Shown here in pieces: positions 1 through 8,812 of a stretch of DNA of 62,023 bases. This DNA is from Lautropia sp. (lineage in GTDB: Bacteria; Pseudomonadota; Gammaproteobacteria; Burkholderiales; Burkholderiaceae_E). Each line of letters begins with the position of its first letter. Positions within the stretch are counted from its first letter, which is position 1. Under the pieces are notes generated by a model. That model had not been told where the DNA came from. It worked only from the letters and a program-made list of their open reading frames with translations, and searched no databases. Made by a program: the position numbers and the translations under genes. The DNA is taken from NCBI GenBank assembly GCA_030523825.1, contig JAUNHU010000002.1, positions 3,657-65,679 of the forward strand, written 5' to 3'.

Positions 1-1171
1 CGGGCAGGATCATGCCGAGTTCGCGGTGCTGCCAGCGGATCAGGGCTTCGACGCCGACGATTTCCAGTGTCTTGCTGCTGATCTTGGGCTGGTAGACGAG
101 TTGCAGCTCGTTGTAGCGGATGGCGTGCCGCAGGTGGTTTTCGAGCGTCAGGGCGTTGATGCTGACGCGGGTCTGGGTGGGGTCGAAGTATTCGGTGCGA
201 TGGCCGCCGCGGCGTTTGGCGACGGCGAGTGCCCGTTCGGCTTGCCGGGTGAGCTGGTTGGCGTCGTGGGCGTGTTCGGGGAAGACGGCCATGCCGATGC
301 TGGCCGAGATGAACAGTTCGCGTCCTTCGAGGTGGAGGGGCAGGGCCAGCGCCTGGTGCAGTGCCTGGATGCAGTGATCGTGACAGGCTTCGCCGGGACG
401 GCCGGGCAGGAGCGCCATGAAGCTGTCGGAGCCGATGCGGGCGAGCCAGGGGCTGATGGTGACGCCGGGACGGCGCCTTTCGGGGCCGCTGTGCTGGCTG
501 ACGACATCGTTGAGACGCTGGCTGACGGCTTTGAGAAAAGCGTCACCGACCTGATGGCCGAGGCTGTCGTTGAGCTGCCGGAAGCGGTCGATGTCGAGCA
601 GCATCAGGGTGTAGCCCTTGCTGCTGTGGCCGGTCTGCAGCACGGCTTCGAGGCGGCGCAAGAGGCCCGCGCGGTTGGTGAGGCCGGTGAGCAGATCCTG
701 TTTCAGCAGGCGGTCCCGGTAGATCTTCATGCCCAGGCATTGCCGCAGCTTCAGGGTGAGTGCGGCGCGGTCGAGGGGCTTGAAAAGGACATCGGCCAGG
801 TTGAGTTCGAGGGCAGCCTGCCAGAGATCCTGCCGGGTGCCGGGCGCCAGCAGCATGATGGTGAGGCGCTGCCATTCGGGCTGGTGGCGATGCTGTCGCA
901 GGGCGTCCAGGGTGGCGCCATCGTCGTCGGCGGGGATGCTGAGCAGCACGAGGGCCGGCGGGGGACGGTGGCGGACTTCTTCGCCGGCAGCCTGAAAGTC
1001 GTCGACCGCGATGAGCTGCCCGAGGCTCTCGCTGACCAGGACGTTTTCGACGGTGGCGCGGGTGACAGGGTCGGCATTCAGTAACAGGATGGAGACCTGT
1101 TCCTGGATGATGGTGTCTTCGCTGCGTTTGGGGGACTGGCCGCCAACGCTGAAGTGAAGCTCGGGACTCAC
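1..1171 (-). CDS. Response-regulator-like GGDEF-EAL protein (C-terminus outside the window)
   Basis: Cyclic-di-GMP signalling protein, cut at the window edge inside its EAL domain. Reading leftwards, residues about 20-125 resemble a receiver domain, residues about 150-325 are a GGDEF domain, and an EAL domain begins near residue 355; the EAL signature reads EALIRWQH at bases 33-56. The GGDEF active site is degenerate: the sequence is RIGSDSF (core codons at 419-433) instead of RIGGDEF, so cyclase activity is doubtful. Whether the phosphodiesterase half is intact cannot be judged because most of it is missing. The start is uncertain: GTG at 1171 is the first plausible start, there is no clear ribosome binding site, and the frame stays open upstream. 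The gene lies 145 bases downstream of the GntR regulator on the same strand. Confidence 0.85.
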   Translation of the reverse strand, partial: MSPELHFSVGGQSPKRSEDTIIQEQVSILLLNADPVTRATVENVLVSESLGQLIAVDDFQAAGEEVRHRPPPALVLLSIPADDDGATLDALRQHRHQPEWQRLTIMLLAPGTRQDLWQAALELNLADVLFKPLDRAALTLKLRQCLGMKIYRDRLLKQDLLTGLTNRAGLLRRLEAVLQTGHSSKGYTLMLLDIDRFRQLNDSLGHQVGDAFLKAVSQRLNDVVSQHSGPERRRPGVTISPWLARIGSDSFMALLPGRPGEACHDHCIQALHQALALPLHLEGRELFISASIGMAVFPEHAHDANQLTRQAERALAVAKRRGGHRTEYFDPTQTRVSINALTLENHLRHAIRYNELQLVYQPKISSKTLEIVGVEALIRWQHRELGMILP

Positions 1172-1315
1172 GGAATCGAGAAAAATGAACGGAGTTGCCG
1201 CTCCGTTGATTAGGTATGGAAAATAATCCGACAGACTACCGCATTTTGAACTGCTTGCGAACGGGGGCGCCGGATTGTTTGCCGGGGTGTTGCGCAGACC
1301 ACCGGCGCGGGGTGT

Positions 1316-2113
1316 TCAGATCCGGGGCTGGCCAGCGTAGGCCGAGGGGGCTATGGCTGGTGTTGGGGCGTTCGGGGCGCCTGCCGACGGTTGGCTTTCC
1401 GTGTGCTGCGCTGCTGCCGTGTCGCTGTCAGTGCTCTCTGCGGCGTCTTTCGCCTGCTGGTTCATCCAGCTGCGCCAGGCGCGTTGCTGGGCGGTGGCCT
1501 GCAGGTAGACGAGGTGTTCGGCGCCTTCGGCATCGCCGCGCTTGATGGCTTTCATCAGGGTGCGGTATTCGGCCATCGACTGGCGCAGCCGGTTTTCCTG
1601 GGCGGGCATCCGGCTGCGGGTGAGCTGCAGGAAGCGGCGCAGGTCGGTGATGCTGCGGGTGAGCCAGGGGTTGGCCGCCATGCGCTGGAGCTGGGCGTGG
1701 AAGCGGTCCACGGCGCGGTGGTAGCTGGCGATGTGGTTGCTGGTGACGGCCTGCTCGATCTGCTGCTCGGCCTGATCCAGTTCGATCAGGTCTTCGGGCT
1801 GGTGGTTGCGGACGGCATCGCCGGCGCAGCGGCTTTGCAGCACGCCCAGCACGGGAAAGAGGGCGTCGATCTCGGCGTCGCTCAGTTCGATGACGAAGGC
1901 GCCGCGACCGGGTACCAGTTTGACCAGCCCTTCGTGGGCCAGCACCTTGAGGGCCTCGCGCAGCGGGGTGCGGGAGGTGCCCAGCCGGGCAGACAGCCCC
2001 AGTTCGTCGATGCGCTCGCCGGGCGCCAGGTGGCGCTCATAGATCATCTCGCGCAGACGGTCGGTGACTTCGACGTGAAGGGATGAGCGGGTGATCTTGT
2101 CGTTGGAATCCAT
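1316..2113 (-). CDS. GntR family transcriptional regulator (FadR/FCD type)
   Basis: DNA-binding repressor or activator of 265 residues. The N-terminal winged helix-turn-helix (about residues 8-75) has the typical GntR signature RLGTSRTPLREAL. An FCD ligand-binding domain follows (about 85-220), with D and H residues placed as in the metal-binding members (for example HRAVDRFH). The last ~40 residues are an Ala/Pro/Ser-rich tail beyond the usual family length. ATG at 2113 was chosen because the helix-turn-helix starts just after it; longer frames add only low-complexity sequence. The ligand cannot be told. Two inverted repeats upstream (2139-2179 and 2437-2460) are possible operators, and the divergent neighbour is argS. 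Confidence 0.88.
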   Translation of the reverse strand: MDSNDKITRSSLHVEVTDRLREMIYERHLAPGERIDELGLSARLGTSRTPLREALKVLAHEGLVKLVPGRGAFVIELSDAEIDALFPVLGVLQSRCAGDAVRNHQPEDLIELDQAEQQIEQAVTSNHIASYHRAVDRFHAQLQRMAANPWLTRSITDLRRFLQLTRSRMPAQENRLRQSMAEYRTLMKAIKRGDAEGAEHLVYLQATAQQRAWRSWMNQQAKDAAESTDSDTAAAQHTESQPSAGAPNAPTPAIAPSAYAGQPRI

Positions 2114-2138
2114 GACGAACAGGGAACGAGGGTGAGTG

Positions 2139-2179
2139 GAATGCAGAAGGCTGGCGATGATACCTGCAATTCTGCATTC
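2139..2179. promoter_or_regulatory. Inverted repeat upstream of the GntR gene, candidate operator
   Basis: The decamer GAATGCAGAA (2139-2148) recurs as its exact reverse complement TTCTGCATTC (2170-2179). The centres are 31 bases apart, about three helical turns, and the repeat lies 26-66 bases upstream of the GntR start. Autoregulation through a spaced palindrome is inferred, not shown. Confidence 0.45.
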
Positions 2180-2436
2180 ATAATGACAGCAACGGGGTGA
2201 ACGGCAAGAGACGGACGCGGCGGCTGACAGACGGCGCTTCGGCTGCTGGCAACGCAGGCAGCGCCGTGCCTGCGGCGTGCTGCCGTGACGTGCTGCCAGG
2301 TGCTGAATCGTGCCGTGAAGCTGGCCGATGCCGGCGGGCGAGAATGTCGGGGTAGTGCGGTCGCGCAGGGGCCGGGTGCCGGACTGGCAGGCCGGTGGAG
2401 GCATGGCCGCGGCTCACGATGACGTGCGCTTGCTGA

Positions 2437-2460
2437 ATGCGTGATTGCGCATTCACGCAT
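2437..2460. promoter_or_regulatory. 24-base near-perfect palindrome upstream of argS
   Basis: Arms ATGCGTGA (2437-2444) and TCACGCAT (2453-2460) enclose the inner palindrome TGCGCA; only the two joining bases mismatch. It sits in the 467-base interval between the GntR regulator and argS, about 120 bases before the argS start. It could be a regulator binding site. The rest of the interval (2180-2436, 2461-2580) shows no gene. Confidence 0.4.
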
Positions 2461-2580
2461 ACTTGAGGGTATTGTAATGTGGGCTGCGGCGGTTTGAGAC
2501 GCCGCAATCGTGTGTTGTTGTTTCGGGCGTTGTCACCAGGTGAGACTGGCAGCTGCGCCCGCAGTCGCTAGAATTCCGGG

Positions 2581-4287
2581 ATGCTTGCTGAACAATTGAA
2601 CCAATTGCGCCATCTGCTTGTGCAGAGCGCCGAGGCCACGGGCCTCGATTCGGGGCTGCTTGCCTCGCTGAACCCCTCGCTGGAGCGGCCGCGTCAGGCC
2701 GATCACGGTGATCTGGCGACCAATCTGGCCATGCAACTGGCCAAACCGATGAAGAAGCCGCCCCGTGAGGTGGCGCAACAGCTTCTGGAGAAGCTGCTGA
2801 CACTGCCGGGCGCCGACGCGCTGGTCTCGAAGGGCGAGATTGCCGGGCCGGGCTTCATCAACCTGTGGCTGACGCCGGCCGCCCACCAGCGGGTGGTGCA
2901 TGTGGTGCGCGAGCAGGGTGAGCGCTTTGGCCACCTGCCCACGGGCGAACAGTCGGTGATGCTGGAATTCGTGTCGGCCAACCCGACCGGGCCGCTGCAC
3001 GTGGGGCACGGCCGTCAGGCTGCGCTGGGCGATGTGCTGGCCCGGCTGATGGCCTCGCAGGGCTGGAAGGTTCACCGCGAGTTCTATTACAACGACGCTG
3101 GCGCCCAGATCAACAATCTGGCGCTGTCGGTGCAGGCGCGTGGTCGCGGCATCGCGCCCGATTCGCCGGAGTTCCCCGCAGATGGCTACCGGGGCGAGTA
3201 CATTGCCGACATTGCCCGGGCTTTTGTGGCGAAGGAAACCGTGCAGGTGGACGGCCAGCCGCCCGAGACGGCCACGGGCGATCTGGATGATCTGGATGCG
3301 GTGCGCCGCTTTGCGGTGGCCTGCCTGCGGCGTGAGCAGGATCTCGATCTGGCGGCCTTCGGCGTGCGTTTCGATCAGTATTACCTCGAATCCTCGCTCT
3401 ATACCGACGGCAAGGTGGAAGATACCGTGGCGCGCCTGGTGGCCAGCGGCCACACCTTCGAGCAGGATGGCGCGCTGTGGCTGCGCACCACCGACTTCGG
3501 CGACGACAAGGATCGGGTGATGCGCAAGTCGGAGGGCGGGTACACCTACTTCGTGCCCGATGTGGCCTACCACCTGGGCAAGTGGCAGCGTGGCTTCGTC
3601 AAGGTCATCAACATCCAGGGCTCGGATCATCACGGCACGGTGGCGCGTGTTCGCGCCGGTTTGCAGGCGCTGGATGCCGGCATCCCGCAGGGCTACCCCA
3701 GCTACGTGCTGCACAAGATGGTGCGGGTGATGCGCGGCGGCGAGGAGGTGAAGATCTCCAAGCGGGCCGGCAGCTATGTCACGCTGCGCGACCTGATCGA
3801 GTGGTCGGGCGGTGGCGACGAGGTGCGTGGCCGGGATGCGGTGCGCTACTTCCTCATTTCCCGCAAGGGGGACACCGAGTTCACCTTCGATGTGGATCTG
3901 GCGTTGTCGCGCTCGGACGAGAACCCTGTCTACTATATCCAGTATGCCCACGCGCGGATCTGCTCGATCCTGGCGCAGGGCGGCGGCAAGGTGGCGGCCG
4001 ATGCGCCCATCGAGCGGCTGACGGCGCCGTCCGAATATGCGCTGATGGCGCGGATGGCGGCCTTCCCGACCATGCTGTCGGAAGCAGCTGCCGATCTGGC
4101 GCCACACCAGCTCGCCTATTATCTGAAAGATCTTGCCGCCGACTTCCATGCGTTCTATAACGCCGAGCGGGTTCTGGTGGACGATGCCGGCCTGCAGGCA
4201 GCGCGGATGGCGCTGCTGGAGGCCGTGCGTACCGTCCTGCGTTGCGGGCTGGCCCTGATCGGCATTTCGGCCCCGGAGAGATTGTGA
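2581..4287 (+). CDS. argS: Arginine--tRNA ligase
   Basis: Class I aminoacyl-tRNA synthetase charging tRNA-Arg in the cytoplasm. It has 568 residues, normal for bacterial ArgRS. The N-terminal additional domain contains [14 protein letters not shown]. The HIGH signature is present as PLHVGHGRQ (about residue 139), the KMSKS-like loop as KISKRAGS (about 391), and the C-terminal DALR anticodon-binding domain ends the protein. Its stop overlaps the start of the next gene by one base (TGATG), pointing to co-transcription with the SPOR protein. Confidence 0.97.
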   Translation: MLAEQLNQLRHLLVQSAEATGLDSGLLASLNPSLERPRQADHGDLATNLAMQLAKPMKKPPREVAQQLLEKLLTLPGADALVSKGEIAGPGFINLWLTPAAHQRVVHVVREQGERFGHLPTGEQSVMLEFVSANPTGPLHVGHGRQAALGDVLARLMASQGWKVHREFYYNDAGAQINNLALSVQARGRGIAPDSPEFPADGYRGEYIADIARAFVAKETVQVDGQPPETATGDLDDLDAVRRFAVACLRREQDLDLAAFGVRFDQYYLESSLYTDGKVEDTVARLVASGHTFEQDGALWLRTTDFGDDKDRVMRKSEGGYTYFVPDVAYHLGKWQRGFVKVINIQGSDHHGTVARVRAGLQALDAGIPQGYPSYVLHKMVRVMRGGEEVKISKRAGSYVTLRDLIEWSGGGDEVRGRDAVRYFLISRKGDTEFTFDVDLALSRSDENPVYYIQYAHARICSILAQGGGKVAADAPIERLTAPSEYALMARMAAFPTMLSEAAADLAPHQLAYYLKDLAADFHAFYNAERVLVDDAGLQAARMALLEAVRTVLRCGLALIGISAPERL

Positions 4288-4967
4288 TGTTTCAGAAGGA
4301 TTTTCAGGCGGCCCCCGGCCGCCAGGCTTCCCCGTTGGCGCGCCGTCTTCGGCGCCAGCATGGCGGTACCTTCGCCGGGTTTCTGCTGGGTATCGTTGCC
4401 GGCCTGGGCGTGGCTGCAGGTGCGGCCTACTTCATCTATCAGGAAGAACTGCCCTTCATTTCGGGGCGTCCCACTGGCAAGCCCATGCCGGATGAGCTTC
4501 AGCGGGTGCCCGAGGCACCGCAGCCGGCCGTGCCGATGCAGGGTGGGCAGTTGCCCGACCCCAACCAGGGCAACACCCGCCAGGAAGTGATGCCGCAGCT
4601 CGATCCGCAGTCGGCGGTCGAGCCCAACGACGTGCCTGCGAACAACGTGCCCACGGTCAACGTGAACCCGGAGACGCTGTCGCCCGGCGAAACGGTGGTG
4701 CAGTCGCTGACGCCGCCGCCCGCCGCTGGTGCAGGCAGGGGCTTCCTGCTGCAGGCGGGTTCCTTCCGCAAGGCCAATGAGGCCGAGGCCGTGAAGCTGC
4801 GGCTTGAAGCGGCTGGTTTCGATGTGCGGGTGGAGTCGGCCCGGGTCAACAATCAGCCGGTGTTCCGGGTGCGACTGGGGCCCTATCAGACGGTGGATGC
4901 CGCCAATGAGGTGCGCAGCCAGCTGGCGCTGGATGGGGTCGAGGCGGCACTGATCCGTTCGCGCTGA
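4287..4967 (+). CDS. SPOR domain protein with one membrane anchor
   Basis: Probable cell-division or peptidoglycan-associated protein of 226 residues. A short basic cytoplasmic N-terminus precedes one transmembrane segment (about residues 32-52, FAGFLLGIVAGLGVAAG), a Pro/Gln/Asn-rich linker and a C-terminal SPOR domain (about 150-226) holding FLLQAGSFRKANEAEAVK and VFRVRLGPYQT. SPOR domains bind glycan strands lacking stem peptides, which places the protein at division septa. The GGAGAG ribosome site at 4275-4280 and overlap with the argS stop fix the start. Its place between argS and dsbA matches many betaproteobacteria. Confidence 0.88.
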   Translation: MFQKDFQAAPGRQASPLARRLRRQHGGTFAGFLLGIVAGLGVAAGAAYFIYQEELPFISGRPTGKPMPDELQRVPEAPQPAVPMQGGQLPDPNQGNTRQEVMPQLDPQSAVEPNDVPANNVPTVNVNPETLSPGETVVQSLTPPPAAGAGRGFLLQAGSFRKANEAEAVKLRLEAAGFDVRVESARVNNQPVFRVRLGPYQTVDAANEVRSQLALDGVEAALIRSR

Positions 4968-5365
4968 TCGTCCGGGTCTGCCGTTCGTCGGCCTGTGGTC
5001 GTCCGCTCGTTCTCTGCATTACGTGGTAATGGCATTATTCATGCAGCAGATCTGCGGTACCACCCCTGAAAGGTCGCTGGCTTTCCGGTACATGTTGCCG
5101 GAAAACCCGAGCCGGACAGGTGCTGGATGACGGTGTGCCGTGCATGATGCGCCGAAGCCCCTGGCAGGACTGATCCGCTGTGGGGGCCGATGTGCCTTGC
5201 TCCGGTCAACCGGGTAAAGGGGCGTGCCGTTGAATCCTGAATGCGTTCCACTGTCGGGACGGTTCAGGTTCAGCGGTTTCGATGGCGTGTCAGTGCGCCC
5301 TTGCTCCGTTTGCCACGTCGCCGGAGTGCCGTTTCAAGATTACGCAGGTTTTTTCAGGAATTTCA
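4968..5365. other. 398-base interval before dsbA, two short palindromes
   Basis: No convincing gene on either strand. CATTAC-GTG-GTAATG lies at 5027-5041, and a hairpin TTTCCGG / CCGGAAA with a nine-base loop at 5082-5104. Neither is followed by a T-run, so they are not clear terminators; the dsbA promoter must lie in this stretch. Confidence 0.4.
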
Positions 5366-6013
5366 ATGAATCGCAAACAGTTTCTCTCGACCTTGCTGGC
5401 AACCCTCCTGGGTGCAGGTACCGGCCTGATGTCCTCCGCCGTCAACGCGCAGGCCAGTGCCTCTACCTACACCACGCTGGAGAAGCGTGTTTCCACGGAG
5501 GCACCTGCCGGCAAGATCGAAGTGGTCGAATTCTTCTGGTTCGGCTGCCCGCACTGCTACTCGCTGGAGCCGGTGATCGAGCCCTGGATCAAGAAACTGC
5601 CGGATGATGTCGTCTTCCGCCGCGAACACGTTCCCTTCTTCGGTCAGCAGCATCAGCAGTTGTTCTACACGCTGCAGGCGCTGGGCCGCACCGATGACGC
5701 CACGCTGAATACCGTGTTCGAGGCCATCCAGCGCCAGCGCAAGCAGATGAAGAACGTCGACGAGATGGTCGAGGTGCTTTCGGCTGCCGGTATCGACGGC
5801 GACAAGTTCCGCAGCACCTTCAACTCCTTTGGCGTGCGGACGGCCATGCAGCGTTCCAACCGTCTGGTTTCGGCCTACGGTCTGGATGGCGTGCCGGTTC
5901 TGGCCATCAACGGCCAGCACCTGACCAGCCCGTCCATGGCTGGCTCCAACCAGCAGGCGCTGACGGTTGCCAACGACCTGATCCAGCGCGAGCGCAAGGC
6001 GCTGGCGAAGTGA
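5366..6013 (+). CDS. dsbA: Thiol:disulfide interchange protein DsbA
   Basis: Periplasmic oxidase that introduces disulfide bonds into secreted proteins. It has 215 residues, with a signal peptide ending near AVNAQA (about residue 28). The thioredoxin-fold active site is FGCPHCY (about residues 59-65), the canonical CPHC, and the cis-proline loop is GVPVLAING. The helical insertion domain lies between. ATG at 5366 was chosen because it gives a proper signal peptide and has CAGGAA just upstream. Four bases separate it from the next gene. Confidence 0.95.
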   Translation: MNRKQFLSTLLATLLGAGTGLMSSAVNAQASASTYTTLEKRVSTEAPAGKIEVVEFFWFGCPHCYSLEPVIEPWIKKLPDDVVFRREHVPFFGQQHQQLFYTLQALGRTDDATLNTVFEAIQRQRKQMKNVDEMVEVLSAAGIDGDKFRSTFNSFGVRTAMQRSNRLVSAYGLDGVPVLAINGQHLTSPSMAGSNQQALTVANDLIQRERKALAK

Positions 6014-6017
6014 TTGC

Positions 6018-6863
6018 ATGAAGCCGTCGGATGCCCTGCCGGCGGGAACGCCCGCCAACCGGGTGTCTGCCCGGCGTATCGTCATCACCGGGGCGTCCAG
6101 CGGTCTCGGGCGTGCCCTGGCGCTTGAGCTGGCCGCACGCTTTCCCGGCAGTACCTTCCTGTTGCTGGGGCGGCGCGCCGAGCGCTTGCAGGAGCTGGCG
6201 GCATCGCTGCCCGACGCCGTCGCCGTGACTGAAACTGCCGATGTGACCGATACGGAGCGGTTGCACGCGGTTTGCCGGCAGTTCGTCGAGGCGCATGGCG
6301 CGCCTGACATCGTCATCGCCAGTGCCGGCATCAGCGCCGGCACACTCACCGACGAGTCCGAAGACCGGGCTGTCTTCGAGCGCATCATGGCGGTGAACGT
6401 GCAGGGCACCTTCGACACCTTCGCGCCCTTTCTGGACAGCATGAAGCAGGCCGGCAAGGGGACGCTGGTGGGCATTGCCAGCGTCGCTGGCGTGCGCGGC
6501 CTGCCCGGTTCGGGCGCCTACAGTGCCAGCAAGGCGGCGGTGGCCGTCTATCTCGAAAGCCTGCGTCTGGAAATGCGTGCGCATGGCATTGCCGTCGTCA
6601 CCATTTCGCCGGGGTTCATCGACACCGAGATGACCCGCGTCAATCCCTATCACATGCCCTGCCTGATGCCGGCCGAGCGCTTTGCCAGGGTGGCTGTCGA
6701 TGCGATTCTGGCTCGCCGGCGCCGGATCGTCATTCCGTGGCAGATGGGCTGGGTGGCGCGGCTGCTGCGCATCCTGCCGGCCGCATCCTATGATTACCTG
6801 TTTGCCGATTCGCCGCGCAAGCCCAGAAAGCCGTCGCTGGGGCGCAAGGATCTTGAAGGCTGA
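6018..6863 (+). CDS. Short-chain dehydrogenase/reductase
   Basis: NAD(P)-dependent oxidoreductase of the classical SDR family, 281 residues, substrate unknown. The Rossmann cofactor motif TGASSGLG is at residues 24-31, the NAG-like strand reads ASAGIS, and the catalytic triad is complete with Ser in ASVAG and YSASK (about 168-172). The C-terminal ~50 residues are basic and hydrophobic and could associate with the membrane. It follows dsbA after four bases, so the two are probably co-transcribed. Confidence 0.9.
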   Translation: MKPSDALPAGTPANRVSARRIVITGASSGLGRALALELAARFPGSTFLLLGRRAERLQELAASLPDAVAVTETADVTDTERLHAVCRQFVEAHGAPDIVIASAGISAGTLTDESEDRAVFERIMAVNVQGTFDTFAPFLDSMKQAGKGTLVGIASVAGVRGLPGSGAYSASKAAVAVYLESLRLEMRAHGIAVVTISPGFIDTEMTRVNPYHMPCLMPAERFARVAVDAILARRRRIVIPWQMGWVARLLRILPAASYDYLFADSPRKPRKPSLGRKDLEG

Positions 6864-6922
6864 CACTGAGGCTGACACCACCGCCGTGCCAATGCGGTTT
6901 CGCTGACGCGAGGAAGGGGCTG

Positions 6923-8632
6923 ATGGTTCTGAAAACACGCACCGGGCTGACAACGAGCACTGAGATACCGGGTTTCGTCCGCATCCTGTCGGGGCTGGTG
7001 CTGCTGTCGGGGTGCCTGATGGCAGGCTGTGCCAGCAGCGCCAGCGAAAAGAAAGCGGGTGCTTACTATCTGGATGACGGGCCTGGAAAGGTCGATCAGC
7101 GGCGCCTTGCGAAGCTGATGACCCAGCCCGACCCGGTGCCGGTGCCCGAGAAGCTGCGCGCACGGGCCAATCGCCCCTACACGGTGATGGGCCAGCGCTA
7201 CACGCCGATGACCGAGCGCAAGCCCTACCGGCAGAAGGGCGTGGCCTCGTGGTACGGCCAGCGCTTTCATGGCAAGCCCACGTCCATTGGCGAACCCTAT
7301 GACATGTACGGCATGACGGCGGCGCACCCGACGCTGCCGTTGCCCAGCTATGTGCGGGTGCGCAATCTGGAAAACGGCCGTGAGGTGGTGGTGCGGGTCA
7401 ATGACCGCGGCCCTTTCCTGCGCAATCGTCTGATCGACCTGTCCTTTCTGGCAGCCCACAAGCTGGGCTATGTGAACAGGGGGCATGCGCGGGTCGAGGT
7501 GGAATTGATCGACCCGGAGGCGCCCCGGCTGGCACGGTCGGCAGGGGGATCATCCCGGTCGCTGACGACTGCTGCGCAGGAGACGCATTCCGGGGAGTAC
7601 CGTGTGGGGGCTTCGGCTGCCCGGCAGGATGGGCAGGCTGTGTCGAAGGGTGAATACCGGGTTGGTGCCGCTGCCGGTGGGGCCGTCGGGAGCACAACTG
7701 CTGGAGGTGCCCCCGTAGCTGGGGGCGCTTCGGGTGCCGTGGCTGCTGGTGCTTCCAGCGCTGTCCGGGGCGCCGCAGCCACTGGTGCGCGGGTTGGAGT
7801 AGACCGGGCGCAGGCTGCTGGTGAAGCAGAGAACGCGGGTACTGCGGGCGCCGAGGGTGTTGCGCGCACTGCCGCGGCTGCCGGAGCTGGGGCCGCACGG
7901 GCGGCGGCGGGCCGGGCTACGGTGCAGGCAGGCGATGATGGCGCCGGGCAGACGGCCGGCCGCAGCACCATGCCGGAAGCTGGGGCACGCAACCGCCGTG
8001 TGGTGGTGGCTGGTGATGGCGCTGCGGGTGGCACGGGCTCTGGTGCGGACACGGCCGGGGCTGCTGCTCAGGGCAATCCGGTGGACTATCAGGCCGGCCC
8101 GGCTGCGCGCCGTGTCGAGGAAGGGCGGGTGATCTTTGAAGGCTGGGGCGCGGAAGACATGCCGCCGCCGATCCGTCGCATCGACGTGGAAGGGGGCGGT
8201 GCCGCACGGGCAGGGCAGACCGCCGGTGCCGGAAATGGCAATGCTCGGGCTGGTGCCTCGGCGCAGGCCGATGCGGCGGCGGATCAGGCCGAGGGGGCGG
8301 CTGCCGGCCGCTCAGGTGCAAGGGCCGCCGGGCGTGCCGGCGCAGCTGCCGGGACTGGGCAGGCGGTGGCCGGGGGCGACGCCGGCAAGACGGCAGCGGC
8401 TGGCGGCTGGTATCTGCAGTTTGGCGTCTTCCGTGCGATGGACAACGCCCTGCGCGCACGGCGTGCCCAGACGGCGCGTGCCGGGGCTGGCGCACCGCCG
8501 GTCGATATCGACCAGCAGGGCGAACGCTTCGTGGTGCGGCAGGGGCCTTATCCCGATGAGGCCAGTGCCATCGAGGCGGTCCGCGCCATCGAGGCTGATG
8601 GCGGGCAGCGCCCTTCGGTCAAGCAGTTCTGA
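6923..8632 (+). CDS. rlpA: RlpA-like lipoprotein with double-psi beta-barrel and SPOR domains
   Basis: Outer-membrane lipoprotein of the RlpA family, which cleaves or binds denuded septal peptidoglycan. The lipobox LMAGC puts the lipidated Cys at residue 36. The RlpA double-psi beta-barrel spans about 108-185 (KGVASWYGQRFHGKPTS, RVNDRGPF; catalytic-type Asp and His are present). The SPOR domain is at about 494-569 (GWYLQFGVFRAMDNALRARR). Between them is a ~300-residue linker made almost only of Ala, Gly, Arg, Thr and Val, making the protein about twice the usual length. Within it the short phrase GEYRVGA recurs twice. The start has a good AGGAAGGGG site. Confidence 0.9.
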   Translation: MVLKTRTGLTTSTEIPGFVRILSGLVLLSGCLMAGCASSASEKKAGAYYLDDGPGKVDQRRLAKLMTQPDPVPVPEKLRARANRPYTVMGQRYTPMTERKPYRQKGVASWYGQRFHGKPTSIGEPYDMYGMTAAHPTLPLPSYVRVRNLENGREVVVRVNDRGPFLRNRLIDLSFLAAHKLGYVNRGHARVEVELIDPEAPRLARSAGGSSRSLTTAAQETHSGEYRVGASAARQDGQAVSKGEYRVGAAAGGAVGSTTAGGAPVAGGASGAVAAGASSAVRGAAATGARVGVDRAQAAGEAENAGTAGAEGVARTAAAAGAGAARAAAGRATVQAGDDGAGQTAGRSTMPEAGARNRRVVVAGDGAAGGTGSGADTAGAAAQGNPVDYQAGPAARRVEEGRVIFEGWGAEDMPPPIRRIDVEGGGAARAGQTAGAGNGNARAGASAQADAAADQAEGAAAGRSGARAAGRAGAAAGTGQAVAGGDAGKTAAAGGWYLQFGVFRAMDNALRARRAQTARAGAGAPPVDIDQQGERFVVRQGPYPDEASAIEAVRAIEADGGQRPSVKQF

Positions 8633-8644
8633 GCTTACTGCTGG

Positions 8645-8807
8645 AAGTAAGCGGGCGCTCGCATTTCATGAACCTGTGCTCGTGCAGGTGCTCGGCTTGA
8701 ATCAGGCAGGAGTTGTCGAGGCGCAGCGCGTCATTAATGCAGACGCGGTTAGCTTCCTCCTTCGGTCACGAGCCTGGGGGTTCATTCGCCGAAGCGGGCG
8801 CTTACTT
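8645..8807. ncRNA. Nested-stem element between convergent rlpA and rsmI (candidate structured RNA or MITE)
   Basis: The spacer between two convergent genes folds on paper into one long hairpin. Nested pairs are AAGTAAGCG 8645-8653 with CGCTTACTT 8799-8807, CGCT 8656-8659 with AGCG 8793-8796, ATGAACC 8668-8674 with GGTTCAT 8779-8785, GCTCGTG 8678-8684 with CACGAGC 8767-8773, and an apical CGCGTC/GACGCG at 8727-8747. That is 33 base pairs in consistent order. No T-run follows on either strand, so it is not a standard terminator. It may be a small RNA, a mobile palindrome or a transcript-end structure. Confidence 0.5.
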
Positions 8808-8812
8808 TGCTG

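Noticed and set aside
26..1084. Long plus-strand frame of 352 codons
   Set aside because: Antisense shadow of the GGDEF-EAL gene; the translation has no known domain, while the minus strand gives clear GGDEF and EAL sequence.
2533..4149. Minus-strand frame of 538 codons opposite argS
   Set aside because: Composition shadow of a conserved GC-rich gene; argS motifs on the plus strand are unambiguous.
8645..8807. Integron attC site
   Set aside because: The conserved RYYYAAC and GTTRRRY ends are missing and there is no integrase or cassette.
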